DNA of 64,000 nucleotides. Origin: Closterium sp. NIES-65. Lineage: Eukaryota; Streptophyta; Zygnematophyceae; Desmidiales; Closteriaceae. The translations under genes and the position numbers were made by a program. The stretch spans positions 2,170,001 through 2,234,000 of the forward strand of contig CANXME010002517.1 of the NCBI GenBank assembly GCA_948144175.1, read 5' to 3'. The notes beneath the pieces are model-generated. The model did not search any database. It was not told the DNA's origin and saw only the letters and a program-made list of their open reading frames with translations. Positions 51,415 to 61,800 of the stretch are shown piece after piece (the stretch's first letter is position 1; the number at the start of each line of letters is the position of its first letter).

Positions 51415-53271
51415 CTAGTAAGAGTCTCCGTCAACACACACCGCAGTCTCTCCAGAAGGCTCAAACCACACACCCACGTGCTGACTCACGAGGGGTCGCA
51501 CGCCCACCAAGTTCCAGGAGAACGAGGGGACGTGAAACCCAGTGAGAGACCCGGAGGGAGCAGCAGGACACGGTAAAGTGGTAGTGTGACGTGCAGTGAC
51601 TGGTCCCGTAGTGGGATCAGCCAACGCTACAGAAACAGGCGCAGGAAGTGGTGTAAGTGTCGTGCTGTCCCGAAAGAAGCAGTGGGAGGCTCCAGAGTCC
51701 AGTGTGAACGACAGCGAAGCGTCCTCTGAGGTAGTCGCTGGTCTAGAGTCTACACAAGTACCTACACTAGCAACAGGCAACTGAGCAAGACTAGCACCTA
51801 AGCTAACAACACCAGAGTAAACAGAGTCAGAAACACTAGAGTCAACAACAGCATACATAGCATGAGGAGCACTAATCAGATCAACTAACTGCTCAGCAGA
51901 CATGCCCCACAGAGCGGAGCCGTAGCGCTGAACCAGAGGAAGCCAGTCAGGAGCAGGACCGCCAACCCCGTAGGTCAACCGGACCGTGTCAGTGAGCTGA
52001 GCAAAGCACTGACCAGGGGGGTGAAAGCGGCCACAAGGGTGGCCCCGACGAGGACCTGTCTGAACCTGGTAGGGGCAGGGAGGGTAAGCAGCACCGCGCT
52101 GGGGCTGACGCAGCCCCGACCCCGGAGCCAGCTGCTGACGCTGCTGCTGCTGAGGCTGCTGGGAGGAAAGGGGCTGCTGCTGAAGGTGCTGCTGACGCTG
52201 AGCCTGGTACCACGCCGCTGCTCCACCTAGCGGGGCCGGCAGTACAGGAGGCGACTGACGAGCTCGAGGGTCGCCGCCACCAGCAGGTGCAGTGGAGTCA
52301 CCAGCCGCTGCACGAGGGGTCTCTCCAGACGCTGCACTCCCACCACCGCCAGTCGCAACAGCACCCCCACTACCTCCGCTACCTCCGCCTCCACCTCCAC
52401 CGGAACCACCTTTCTTGCCCCCCCTGCCGCGGGACCGCGACGCAGTCGTAACAGCAGCCGCAGTCGCGTCAGTAGCGGCAGTGGCAAGAGAGGCAGTGAA
52501 GGTGGGTAACTGCGGGACTGTGCACCCGTGGAAGAGTGGGGGGGACACAGTACCAGAGGCGGCAGCTACCGAACGAAGGTTGCTTTCGACGTCCTTGAGT
52601 GCAGACTCAAGGACCTCGACAGTCAGCTCACTAGGGTGCTTCAGCAGAAGCGCGTCACGAACGGAGGCAAGGCGGTCAGGGAGGCTAGTGGCGATGAAAT
52701 AGACAGTAATCGCCATGGGGGGAGGAAGCAGTGCAAGCTGTGCCTCAGTGCAAGCAGTGCGGTAACTAGCGTCGAGCGAGCGGAGGTGAGCGATCAAGTC
52801 AGCAGAGCGCTCAAACGAGGCAAGATCAGGAAACAGGAACGGGAGGAAAAGACGGCGGAGAGAGACAGTAGCGGGAGTAGAGTAGCGGGCCTTAATCGCA
52901 GTGAGGTACGCAGCAGCAGTGCGAACCTGAGTAAAGTGGACCTCCTCGGACTCAGGGAGGAGGCTGCTGAGTGCGATGCAGGCCGCAGCGTCACGCGACG
53001 TCCAAGCCGTCCGGTCAGCGCGCTGACGGGCAAAGCGAGCCGTAGCAGCGTCGTCAGGAGCAGGGCCTAAAGCTGTAGGCTCGGGGGGCTCGGGGAGGTC
53101 ACCAGTAGCGTGTGACCAGAGGGTCTCGCCCCCCTGGACCTGACTCTCTAACAGACGACGAGCGCGAAGAAGCCAGACGGAAAAGTCAAGGGGTCTACCG
53201 TCGGCGTCGAAACGAAGAACTCGCGGAGTCGCCATAGCGAGAACCAACGCGAACGAACAGGCGAGTAACAA
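51415..53271 (-). CDS. Copia-C gag and protease
   Basis: 618 residues from ATG 53271. Start MATPRVLRFDADGRPLDF matches the gag of Copia-A and Copia-0. The capsid region spans about residues 1-260, then a Gly-rich and a Gln-rich linker. A zinc-like motif C-X13-C-X3-H-X4-C (CPYQVQTG...HPPGQC, about residue 410) is followed by the retropepsin motif LDSGASHCFF (about residue 540). The frame ends at TAG after GDSY; the homologous position in Copia-B has no stop. Either recent nonsense or read-through. Confidence 0.93.
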   Translation of the reverse strand: MLLACSFALVLAMATPRVLRFDADGRPLDFSVWLLRARRLLESQVQGGETLWSHATGDLPEPPEPTALGPAPDDAATARFARQRADRTAWTSRDAAACIALSSLLPESEEVHFTQVRTAAAYLTAIKARYSTPATVSLRRLFLPFLFPDLASFERSADLIAHLRSLDASYRTACTEAQLALLPPPMAITVYFIATSLPDRLASVRDALLLKHPSELTVEVLESALKDVESNLRSVAAASGTVSPPLFHGCTVPQLPTFTASLATAATDATAAAVTTASRSRGRGGKKGGSGGGGGGGSGGSGGAVATGGGGSAASGETPRAAAGDSTAPAGGGDPRARQSPPVLPAPLGGAAAWYQAQRQQHLQQQPLSSQQPQQQQRQQLAPGSGLRQPQRGAAYPPCPYQVQTGPRRGHPCGRFHPPGQCFAQLTDTVRLTYGVGGPAPDWLPLVQRYGSALWGMSAEQLVDLISAPHAMYAVVDSSVSDSVYSGVVSLGASLAQLPVASVGTCVDSRPATTSEDASLSFTLDSGASHCFFRDSTTLTPLPAPVSVALADPTTGPVTARHTTTLPCPAAPSGSLTGFHVPSFSWNLVGVRPLVSQHVGVWFEPSGETAVCVDGDSY

Positions 53272-53907
53272 CCGGGGGGGAAGAGGACTCAGTCGCAGCG
53301 GAAGAGCGGGCTAGGGCGGCGGGCCAGGGCCTAGGGTAGGGCGACGGGCCAGGGCCTAGGGAGGGCGACGGGCCAGGGCCTAGGGAGGGCGACGGGCCAG
53401 GGCCTAGAGAGGGCGACGGGCCAGGGCCTAGGGAGGGCGACGGGCCAGGGCCTAGGGAGGGCGACGCGACGGGGGAAAGGGCGGGAGCGACGCGACGGGG
53501 CAGGGCGACGCGACGGGACAGGGCGACGCGACGGGGCAGGGCGGCGCGACGGAGCAGGGCGACGGGACAGGGCAGGGCGACGCGACGGGGTAGGGCGACG
53601 CGACGGGACAGGGCGACGGGACAGGGCAGGGCGACGCGACGGGACAGGGCGACGGGACGGGGGGGGTAACAGGCGGGCGCGACGCGACGGGGGGAACGGG
53701 CGCGACGCGACGGGGGGGAACGGGCGCGACGCGACGGGGGGAACGGGCGCGACGCGACGGGGGGAACGGGCGTGACGCGACGGGGGAGATGGCTCTAGGC
53801 TCGGTACTAGGCGCGGTAACAACGAAACTGGTACGAACGAGAGGTAGGATCAGGCTCGGGAGGTACGAACGGAGAACGGAGGAACGGGATCCCACAGGAT
53901 CCTAACC
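53272..53907 (-). repeat. Copia-C leader minisatellites
   Basis: Between primer site and gag: a 21-bp GGGCGACGGGCCAGGGCCTA unit (53325-53465), then GACGCGACGGGGCAGGGC-like units (53465-53660) and GGGGGAACGGGCGCGACGCG units (53680-53790), as read on the plus strand. Position and GC-richness correspond to the leaders of the other Copia elements. Confidence 0.85.
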
Positions 53908-53919
53908 TAGCTGATACCA
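53908..53919 (-). promoter_or_regulatory. Copia-C primer-binding site
   Basis: TGGTATCAGCTA on the minus strand next to the LTR; the first nine bases match the initiator-Met type. Confidence 0.8.
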
Positions 53920-54029
53920 TGTCAGAATGAGGAATGGGTGTTCCATTGATGTTGGTTGGGGTACATATAACAAACCCTAACTTCTGTACCCCCTAAGACA
54001 AACCTCACTACAGGCTACAACATTTGACA
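53920..54029 (-). repeat. Copia-C 5' LTR
   Basis: 110 bp, one difference from the 3' LTR. Confidence 0.95.
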
Positions 54030-54153
54030 AGAACGTGAGGACAGGCACTCCTAGGTGCTAAGGTACGTGAGTCCCTTCGAATGAAAAATCAAAAGTTGAT
54101 TTCCTGGGGTGCGGAGATGCGCGGTCCGAAAGAAAGGGGCTCTGAATATTAAG

Positions 54154-54480
54154 TGTTATGGGTGCAATTAATCGAAGTAGCGAGAATTGCACTAAGGTGT
54201 CAAAACGAGTACAAAATGTGAGCGAAGGCATGAGCGAACATTTATACGCGAAACATGCAAACGGTAACGCGGTGCGTGCGAGCTAGCTAGTGCTACGCTG
54301 GAAGCGAGGCTCGGGCTAGTCCCGAAGCGTAGGCCGATACGGCCAGGCCAGCAGTGCGAGGTTTGGTGAAACAGTGCGCGCGAAGTCGGCGAAGCCCCGT
54401 TAGCAGTAACGGGCGAACAACGGCTGCTGCTGTACGCGATTTTGCAGGGTGCGCTAAGGAATATGAGAAAATTCCTTACA
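54154..54480 (-). repeat. G1 5' LTR
   Basis: 327 bp; partner of 15029-15356. On the minus strand it is followed by CTTAATATTCAGAGCCCC, probably a decayed primer site like that of G2. Confidence 0.95.
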
Positions 54481-55743
54481 CCATGAAAAGATTCCACGGG
54501 CTATATTTGAAGCTAAAGAACTCTGTACGGAATCGAGACATCTCTCGCAATTGGACTAGTTCTCTAAGACCTAGAAACTGTTGTTTCAAAATATGGAAGA
54601 GGTGAGTCGCTATTCAAAGCGATGAAGAAAGAAAATCACCCTAAATTGCACGCCATCGTACTCAACCGCAACAAGTGAACAGAAGAGTGCAAGACTTTCC
54701 CCACTTTCTGGAAGAACAGGTTGATTCGGCAAGGATGACTCTCCATTTTCAGACCCGCTTAGCGGTAACATCGAGGGTCAAGTGCCCAGAGAATGTCTCG
54801 ACACCGTACTACACTCCGCTATATTTGGCAAGACCTTACTGAGCCGCGTCTAACCCCTTTACTAAGACAGATCCCGAGGGGCCATCGAACATATCCATGA
54901 TCCAGACAAGAACTGTTGCGTCCACAAGAGCAAAGCTCGAGTGATGCGTATCTCTTCATGCATCATCACCACTCGTTCTCACAGAAAGTTTCTCACTGAT
55001 GTGCCTATGATGATCAACGCTAAAATTAGCTCTGCTCTTCATGACCAGTAGAGTGCTTTGTAGGCTGCTTCCATTTTGAGGCTTGCTTCTCAAACCTGCA
55101 GCTTTTCGACTGTATTCCGTGGAAGAACTGCCGTCTAGGTTAGGCGAAAGTCGCCGTCCTACTTTCCCCTAGTAGTGTATCCTAGAGGACCTGTGTTCTC
55201 CTAAAATAATTTCCAAATATATTACCTTCGCGCTCCCAGTATCGCTCCTCTGAGCCGCTGCCTTCGCGAGACGGTCTCAGAGAAGCAGCTTTATGGCCGT
55301 GGTAACTCTGAAACCCCGCTTGCACCGCTACACTGCATAGCCCCGCATTCCGAACGTGTTCGCTCATCTCCATCCCCGCTCTCGCGTTGCTTCTGCTTTT
55401 GAGGCGTCATCGTAAAACTCAACTACTTCTGCCTATCCAGCCTGCTTCCCCCCCAGTCTACTTACCTCCTGAATTGACCTGCCTAGTTAACCTGCATTCC
55501 CACCTGACCTGCCTTGCCAGTTTAACTTGTTCCCGCACCAGTACTGCTACCTCTGGGGTCCCGTTTTAGGAGACCAGGGCCTCAATTCCAGGGTGTGGCG
55601 AAAGGATCAGTTTTGTTGGGGCCTGTGCGAATCCAGCTTGCATTTCGGGCACGTTCAAAACTGTAGGGTAACCAGCTCATTGCTCAAGAATGTGCCAGCT
55701 TATTCACACACAGGGCTATTTCCGTTAGTCGTGAATTGGTGCT
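54481..55743. other. Upstream region of the BSK-like gene
   Basis: No coding frame with recognisable content. Composition is less GC-rich than the transposons. A CT-rich zone with repeated ACCTGCC words lies at 55430-55520. This presumably contains the promoter and 5'UTR of the gene starting at 55744, and G1 sits directly upstream of it. Confidence 0.45.
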
Positions 55744-56059
55744 ATGGGGTCGGTGTGCTTTAAAGCCCAAAAGGAAGCGGAAGAGGGGGAGAGAGAGCAG
55801 AATAAATCAAGGGAAGAGCAGCGGCAGCAGGCACAACCCGAATCTGGTCAGTCCCAGCAGCAGCAGCAGCAGCAGCAACTGCAGGAGGCGGAGGGAGCAG
55901 TGGCAGAGAAGCGGCAGGAGGAACAGCCACAATCCGACGAGCAGAGACAACCGTCTGATGGTGCTGTACTTACGGATCAAGGGCCTGGGAAAGCCCAGCC
56001 ATCCGAGCAACAGCAGGCCGCACATGGAGACAGGGCGGCGGAAAGTAACGGCATACCAG
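55744..56059 (+). CDS. BSK-like kinase, exon 1
   Basis: ATG at 55744 gives MGSVCFKAQ, with Gly2 for N-myristoylation and Cys5 for possible palmitoylation, as in plant brassinosteroid-signalling kinases, which sit on the plasma membrane. The rest is a Gln/Glu-rich disordered segment with a CAG run. The donor is CCAG|GTAAAG at 56060. One base is left over, which is completed by two bases of exon 2. The frame stays open into the intron, which is coincidental. Confidence 0.75.
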
Positions 56060-57102
56060 GTAAAGGCCAAATTGTGAAAGTCTTATATAGTACTCTTCCT
56101 TTCTCCCCCCCTCCCCCTCCCCCCCCCCCTCCTCTCCCCCTTCTCCCATTTGGTATCTTTCACAAAAAAAAACATCACACTCACCACCATTCCCACCCAC
56201 GTGTTTGTTCCCATGACAATTTTGATCTTCCATTTTCATCTGCATGCGCAAAAGCAGCATCACAACCACTCCCCCTGCCCACATTGCGTTTCCACCACCA
56301 CCCCCCCTGCTCGCATTGCGTCTCCCCCACCACTCCCCATGTCCACACTGCGTCCCCACCATCGGCCCCCCTGCTTGCGTCACCCCCACCTCTCCCCCTG
56401 CTCACATTGCGTCTCCCACAACCAACTCCCCTGCCCACATTGCGTTCCCCCCACCTCTCCCTCTGCTCACATTGCGTCTCTCACAACCAACTCCCCTGCC
56501 CACATTGCGTTCCCCCCACCTCTCCCTCTGCTCACATTGCGTTCCCCCCACCTCTCCCTCTGCTCACATTGCATTCCCCCCACCTCTACCCTGCCCACAT
56601 TGCGTTCCCCCCACCTCTCCCTCTGCTCACATTGCTTTCCCCCAACCACTCTTCCTGCTCACATTGCTTCCCCCACACCACCCCACCTGCTCACATTGCG
56701 TCTCCCGCCCACACCAACCCCCCTGCCCACATTGCGTCTCCTGCCCACACCAACTTTCCTGCCCACATTGCGCCCACCCCCACTCTTTTCCCCTCCGTTT
56801 CTCTCGCCTTGCCCACACTGCTTCTCCCTCACCACCCCGCATGCCCATCCTGCTTCTCCCCTCTCCGCCCCTGCCCCTGCTGTTTTCTTCCACCACCCCT
56901 GCCAGCCCACCCTGCTTTCCTGATTTTCCCCTACCACTCCCCCTGCCCACCCAGCGTCTCCTCCACCCCCCCGCTCCCTTCTCTTGCCCGCACTGCCATG
57001 ATTCCCCCCATGCCTTTTCTCCTCCCATCCATCTCCGTCATCAACCTCATGCCTTGCTTCGCCCCCACCCATCCAATCCTGACCTCCCACCCTGATCCGC
57101 AG
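56060..57102 (+). repeat. BSK-like intron 1 with minisatellite
   Basis: A GT-AG intron of 1,043 bp. After a C/T homopolymer-like zone (56100-56150), a unit of about 35 bp with CCACCTCTCCCTCTGCTCAC and ATTGCGTTCCCC is repeated from about 56270 to 56850. The array leaves several plus frames open without protein meaning. Confidence 0.75.
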
Positions 57103-57337
57103 CAGGACCAGCAGCGTCACAACCCCTAATGCAACCACAGCCACAGGCACAGCCCCAGCTAGCTTCAGCAACAGACTCTTCAGCAGCACCAGTTCACAAC
57201 AGTAGCGACTACAGCAACAACAACAACACCAGTGGCGGTGGCACCGGCAGTGGTAACGGCAGTGGCAAGGCAGCAGCGGGCCCTGAGTTTCGACGAATGG
57301 CACTGGAGGAGCTGATGGCAGCTACCAACAACTTCAG
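57103..57337 (+). CDS. BSK-like kinase, exon 2
   Basis: Acceptor CGCAG at 57098-57102; the phase fits exon 1. It encodes a Gln/Pro and Gly/Asn/Ser-rich linker and then FRRMALEELMAATNNF, the start of a BSK or receptor-like cytoplasmic kinase domain (family pattern: F....L..AT..FS). The donor CAG|GTTAGT at 57338 leaves two bases, completed by T of exon 3 to give Ser. Confidence 0.75.
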
Positions 57338-57631
57338 GTTAGTCGAGTAAGAATCTATGCTGCACTCTGTACACGTTATACAGTTGCTGCAGTGCCTCAC
57401 AGAGGAATGGCGCTGGGGAAGCTGATGGCAGCGACTAGATTGCTGTGGTACCTGATGGGGGGAAGGGGGGGGTAGGCAGAAGCTGAGGGCGGTGTACGGG
57501 GGGGGGGGGGGAAGGAGTGGGGGCTGGGAGCACAGGAGATTCTTTTGGTCTGTATGGATCCGTCTGTATGGGGCTTCTCATAGCGCTCCTCTTGTGTTCC
57601 TTTCCTCGCCTCCCTTCCGTACTACCCCCAG

Positions 57632-58030
57632 TGAGAAGAACGTGGTATCAGAGGGTGGCAGGCAGGCACTGAACGTGGTGTACCGGGGGGTGCTGGAGCC
57701 AAAAGGGGCTGTACGGCCTGACACTCCCTCCCTCCTCACTCTCTCCCCCACCATCTCACCTCACCCCACCTTGCCCTGCCTCCCTTTCGTCTTCCTCCAG
57801 TGAGAAGAACGTGGTATGGTATCAGAGGGCGGGAGGCAGGCACTGAACGTGGTGTACCCGGGGGTTGCTGGGGGCCCGTATGGACCATCTCATAGCTCTC
57901 CTCTTGTTTTTATACCCTCCTTTCACCCCCCAGTGAGAAGAACGTGGTATCAGAGGGCGGGAGGCAGGCGCTGAACGTGGTGTACCCGGGGTTGCTGGGG
58001 GCACAGGGGCTGCATTTGGCCCGTATGGGC
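57632..58030 (+). pseudogene. Tandem partial copies of BSK-like exon 3 (first half)
   Basis: Three copies of the exon 3 start, each behind a CCCAG or CCAG acceptor: 57632, 57801 and 57934. All read TGAGAAGAACGTGGTATCAG or a variant. Copy two has a 5-bp duplication (GTATGGTATC) that shifts the frame. None continues into the VAVK part, so they lack the ATP-binding lysine. Confidence 0.8.
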
Positions 58031-58078
58031 CATCTCATAGCGCTCCTGTTGTTTTTGTACCCTCCCTTCATTCCCCAG

Positions 58079-58214
58079 TGAGAAGAACGTGGTATCAGAG
58101 GGCGGGAGGCAGGCACTGAACGTGGTGTACCGGGGGGTGCTGGGGCCAGAGGGGCTGCCAGTGGCAGTGAAGCGGTTCCAGAAGAAGGAGTGGGAGAACG
58201 CACAGCAGTTTGCG
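58079..58214 (+). CDS. BSK-like kinase, exon 3 (complete copy)
   Basis: Acceptor CCCCAG at 58073-58078, donor GCG|GTGAGT at 58215. Joined to exon 2 it reads SEKNVVSEGGRQALNVVYRG, then LPVAVKRFQKKEWENAQQFA: the glycine-loop region (atypical, without GxGxxG, as in BSKs) and the VAVK lysine. The next expected kinase exon is not visible before 58789 or after 63648. Downstream exons, the catalytic lobe and TPR repeats are therefore outside the window or lost. Confidence 0.75.
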
Positions 58215-58789
58215 GTGAGTGGCATATGTGTGCTGCGTGCTGCGTGTTGGGACCTGAAGGGCTAGAGAGGGGTACGCGCTGGGGCCGGAAGGGCTGCAAG
58301 TGGCAGTGAAGCGGTTCCAGAAGAAGGAGTGGGAGAACGCACAGCAGTTTGCGGTGAGTGGCATATGTGTGCTGCGTGCTGCGTGTTGGGACCTGAAGGG
58401 CTAGAGAGGGGTACGCGCTGGGGCTGGAATGGCTGCAAGTGGCAGTGAAGCGGTTCCAGAAGAAGGAGTGGGAGAACGCCCAGCAGTTTGCAGTGAGTGG
58501 TGGATTGTGTTTGGCTGGTTGGTAGAGAAGAAAGCGAGAGGTAGTTTGGTAATGCGGCGTATTTGGTGGTGCTGGGGGCAGAGTGACTGCTGCAAGTGGC
58601 AATGAAGCGGTTCCAGACAGACGCTCAGCATTTCGTAATGAGAGGCGATTGTGGTAGGTAGGTTGCTTGAATGGTTGCAAGAGCGCTGCTTTGCTGTACT
58701 ACGAGTGTAGCGTATTTCAACCAACCCTGTGTGTGTGTGCATAGATGCTGGGGACAGAGGGACTCTCCCTTAAGCGAAGCAGAAGCAGG
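58215..58789 (+). pseudogene. Further copies of BSK-like exon 3 (second half)
   Basis: The VAVKRFQKKEWENAQQF half with its GTGAGTGG donor recurs at about 58283-58353 and 58422-58492 (period 139 bp, including intron flanks). A degenerate copy is at about 58570-58640, and another at 58744-58789 is cut by G4. Changes include ACTG insertion and loss of the donor. Confidence 0.75.
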
Positions 58790-58802
58790 TGTCGGAAAAC
58801 TG

Positions 58803-61800
58803 CTATTGCCAGCCATCTGCCCTTCCTTCTGTCGTTCTTGCTCTTCTCTGTTCCTGTCCTGCCTCAGCCACTCTCTGTGCATCCTGTTTCCTTGCCCCCT
58901 GTTTCTTCCCTGTCAATGGTGTCAGTTTAGTCGGAGCACGAGTGCTTTCCATCCAATCAAGTTCTCCCGTTTCTGCCATCGCTGCTGATACACAAGCTTC
59001 TGCCCCCACCTGCTCGTCTCGTTCCTCTGCTCCCGTTGCTGCTGATATACACGCTCGTGCCTCCATCCCCTCATCTTTCCTTTCCGCTTTCGCTACTGCT
59101 GATGTGCATGCCTGTGCCCACACCTTCCCTTCTTTCCCTTCCGTTCTCACTGGAGCACATGCCCATGCCCCCACCTTCTCGTTCTCCCTGTCCGCTTCCG
59201 CCGCTGCTGGTACACACGCCTGTGTTCTCACCTTCTCTTCTCTCCCTTCCGGTTCTACTACTTCTGGTGTGCACGTCTGTGCCCCCACCCTCTCTGCCTT
59301 GCTTTCCGCTTCTGCTACTGCTGGCATACCCTTCTGTGCCCCCTGTTTCTTCCCTGGCAATAGTGTTAGTTCAGTCGGAGCATGGGTGCTTGCCATCCAC
59401 TCAAGTTCCCCCGTTTCTGCCATCGTCACAACCATCCCCTTTGCTAGCTGCTTCTCTGGTGCTACCAGTCCCAGTTCTTCTGCCATGACCTTCCCCAACT
59501 TCCTACTCCGTGCTCCAGTGTCTGTGATCACCGTCTTGTCCTTCTCCCCCTCCATTGCCGTCGCCCCATTTCTCACCACCAGTGCTGAAATCTGGCTTAC
59601 TAGCCCGTCCGGCGGGTGGCGAGCCACAACGTCCTTTGGAGTTGGCTCCTCTGCCTGCTGCCCCTTCTCTCCTCCCTTTTGTCGGTGCTCCTGCTGGCTG
59701 TCCTCCCCTCCACTGCGTAGTCCCATCTCTTCCCTTCCCCTCCAGGCCATATACGCGCGTTGCACATCCTGCCCTACTTCCCTGTCATCCCCATCTCTGG
59801 CGCTCGTTCCTGCCTCCGCTTCCTGCCTTGGTCTGAGTGCCTGCAGCTGTGCTTGTAGCCGTTTGAGCTCTTCCGGGTTCCCCTTTGCTGTCCCCTCCCG
59901 TTGGTAGCAGTCCTTCGCCTCACGTCCCTTCTTGCTGTAGATTTCACACCCTGATGGATCTGGGCACTCTCTCCTCAAGTGTCCCGGCTTCCCACAGCAA
60001 TCACAGTTCTTGCAATCTCTCCTAACGTGCCCCGACTGTCCGCATCTGTAGCAGGTCCTGTTCTCTGCCCTACCATCCCCTCGTCCCTCTGACCTTCCCC
60101 TATCCTCAGCCATCCTTACTGCTGCCCATGTCGGTTCTCGGCTCTTCTCTGTCGTTCGGGGCCGGTATGCTTCATACTTCCTCTGCGCACGCTCCATCTT
60201 CTCCGCTAACTCAAACACCTCATCTAGTGTCGCGTCTGCCCCCAGTGTGTAAACCTTCATTCGCAGCCCATTCCCCATGGTATTGTCCAGCCCATCGAGG
60301 AATTTGCTAACGAGTAGGCCCATGTCTGAGCATGTCACATCCTCCGCCACATTGATCAGCCTGTTGTAGTAGGTGAGCAACGACTCGCTCCGCCCCCTCC
60401 TGAAATCCTGAAACTCTCTTATCCGCTCTGCTGTATTTCCAGGAAACTGCCGCTGCAGCCGCCTCAGGAACGCCTCCGTGGGGTCTTCCCCATACCTCCC
60501 TGCCTTCTCCAGTAGCTCGTCCATCTTCATCCTGTACAACGTTTCTGCCTCCCCTTCCAATGTATTCGGCAGACTCAGGAAGAAGTCCACCGAGTCCATG
60601 CCGCTCCTCTCGCATCTGTACCTCACACTCCCCACTTGCATTAGGTAGTTCTTAAGTGTAGGCCCCGTGTGCTGATCTCCCGAGAATCGCGCCGGCACTT
60701 CCACTCGCGTGGCCATCGTTATGCTCCCCCAACCGTCTCCCCATGGTTCAATCAGTCCTCTCGTCTGCCTTCTTGATGACTCCCTCTCCCTTGCCCTCTC
60801 GATTCCTTCCCTTGCCTCTGTGGCGCACTCTGTGCTGTACGCCAGACCGCCGCCTCCCCTTATGCTTCTGCGCTGGTCCTGTCCCGCCTCGCTTCGCAGG
60901 TCCTCCGCACTCATCCGTGCTCCTGCTCGCCCCCACTGCCGCTCTGGCGAGCAATGCGCCCTCGCCCGTCCTTCCCTTAGCGTTCCGCGCTGCCAGTGCC
61001 TCTCGGGCGGTGGGGATCTCTCGTCCCTTCTTCCTCCATGCCCGCGGCGACTTTCTTGCAGATGCCACTCCTCCTCCCATCTCCCTCCCTGCTTACGCTG
61101 CAGATCTAGCGAACGTGCCTCGCCCCTTGCCCTTCCCTCGTTGTGCCGCTGCGGATCAGGCGAGCCAGACTCGCCAGTCCGTCTTCTATCTCGTTGCCAA
61201 TGCTCATCAGGCGAGCGCGCCCCGCCTCCCTGCCTCCCATCATGGTGCCGACGCGGAGCAGGCGAGCGCGGCCCTCCGTTCCACCCTCCTCCGCGCTGCC
61301 GACGCGGATCAGGCGAGCACGACCCTCCGTTCCGCACTCCTCCGCGCTGCTGACGCGGATCAGGCGAGCGCGACCCTCCGTTCCGCCCTCCTCCGCGCTG
61401 CCGACGCGGATCAGGCGAGCGCGACCCTCCGTTCCGCCCTCCTCCGCGCTGCCGACGCGGATCAGGCGAGCGCGACCCTCCGTTCCGCCCTCCTCCGCGC
61501 TGCCGACGCGGATCAGGCGAGCGCGACCCTCCGTTCCGCCCTCCTCCGCGCTGCCGACGCGGATCAGGCGAGCGCGACCCTCCGTTCCGCCCTCCTCCGC
61601 GCTGCCGACGCGGATCAGGCGAGCGCGACCCTCCGTTCCGCCCTCCTCCGCGCTGCCGACGCGGATCAGGCGAGCGCGACCCTCCGTTCCGCCCTCCTCT
61701 GCGCTGCCGACGCGGATCAGGCGAGCGCGACCCTCCGTTCCGCCCTCCTCCGCGCTGCCGACGCGGAACAGGCGAGCGCGACCCTCCGTTCCGCCCTCCT

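Larger units (their letters stand above)
46926..54029 (-). mobile_element. Copia-C: nearly intact Ty1/copia element nested in the G1 leader
   Basis: LTRs 46926-47035 and 53920-54029 (110 bp, one difference), TSD AGAAC at 46921-46925 and 54030-54034. On the minus strand: 5' LTR, primer site, leader repeats, gag-protease, pol, 3'UTR module, polypurine tract, 3' LTR. The coding frame of about 2,000 codons is broken by one TAG only. By LTR identity it is the youngest full element in the window. Confidence 0.96.
15029..54480 (-). mobile_element. G1: outermost Ty3/gypsy element (chromovirus type) holding the whole nest
   Basis: LTRs at 15029-15356 and 54154-54480 (TGTTA...TTACA; about six differences) with the perfect 5-bp TSD CCATG at 15024-15028 and 54481-54485. 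On the minus strand the pieces read: 5' LTR, 5' UTR, gag (46861-45701), protease (45641-45171), reverse transcriptase (45174-43955), RNase H (37088-36724), integrase with chromodomain (16753-15385), 3' LTR. The gaps are filled by Copia-C, G3 and Copia-A, each with its own TSD. Without them G1 would be roughly 5.4 kb, a normal Ty3 size. Confidence 0.92.

Noticed and set aside
55744-57129. Single 461-codon frame starting at the BSK-like ATG
   Set aside because: From 56060 on it reads through an intron full of Pro/His-coding minisatellite. A consensus donor, an acceptor and the matching phase to exon 2 support splicing.
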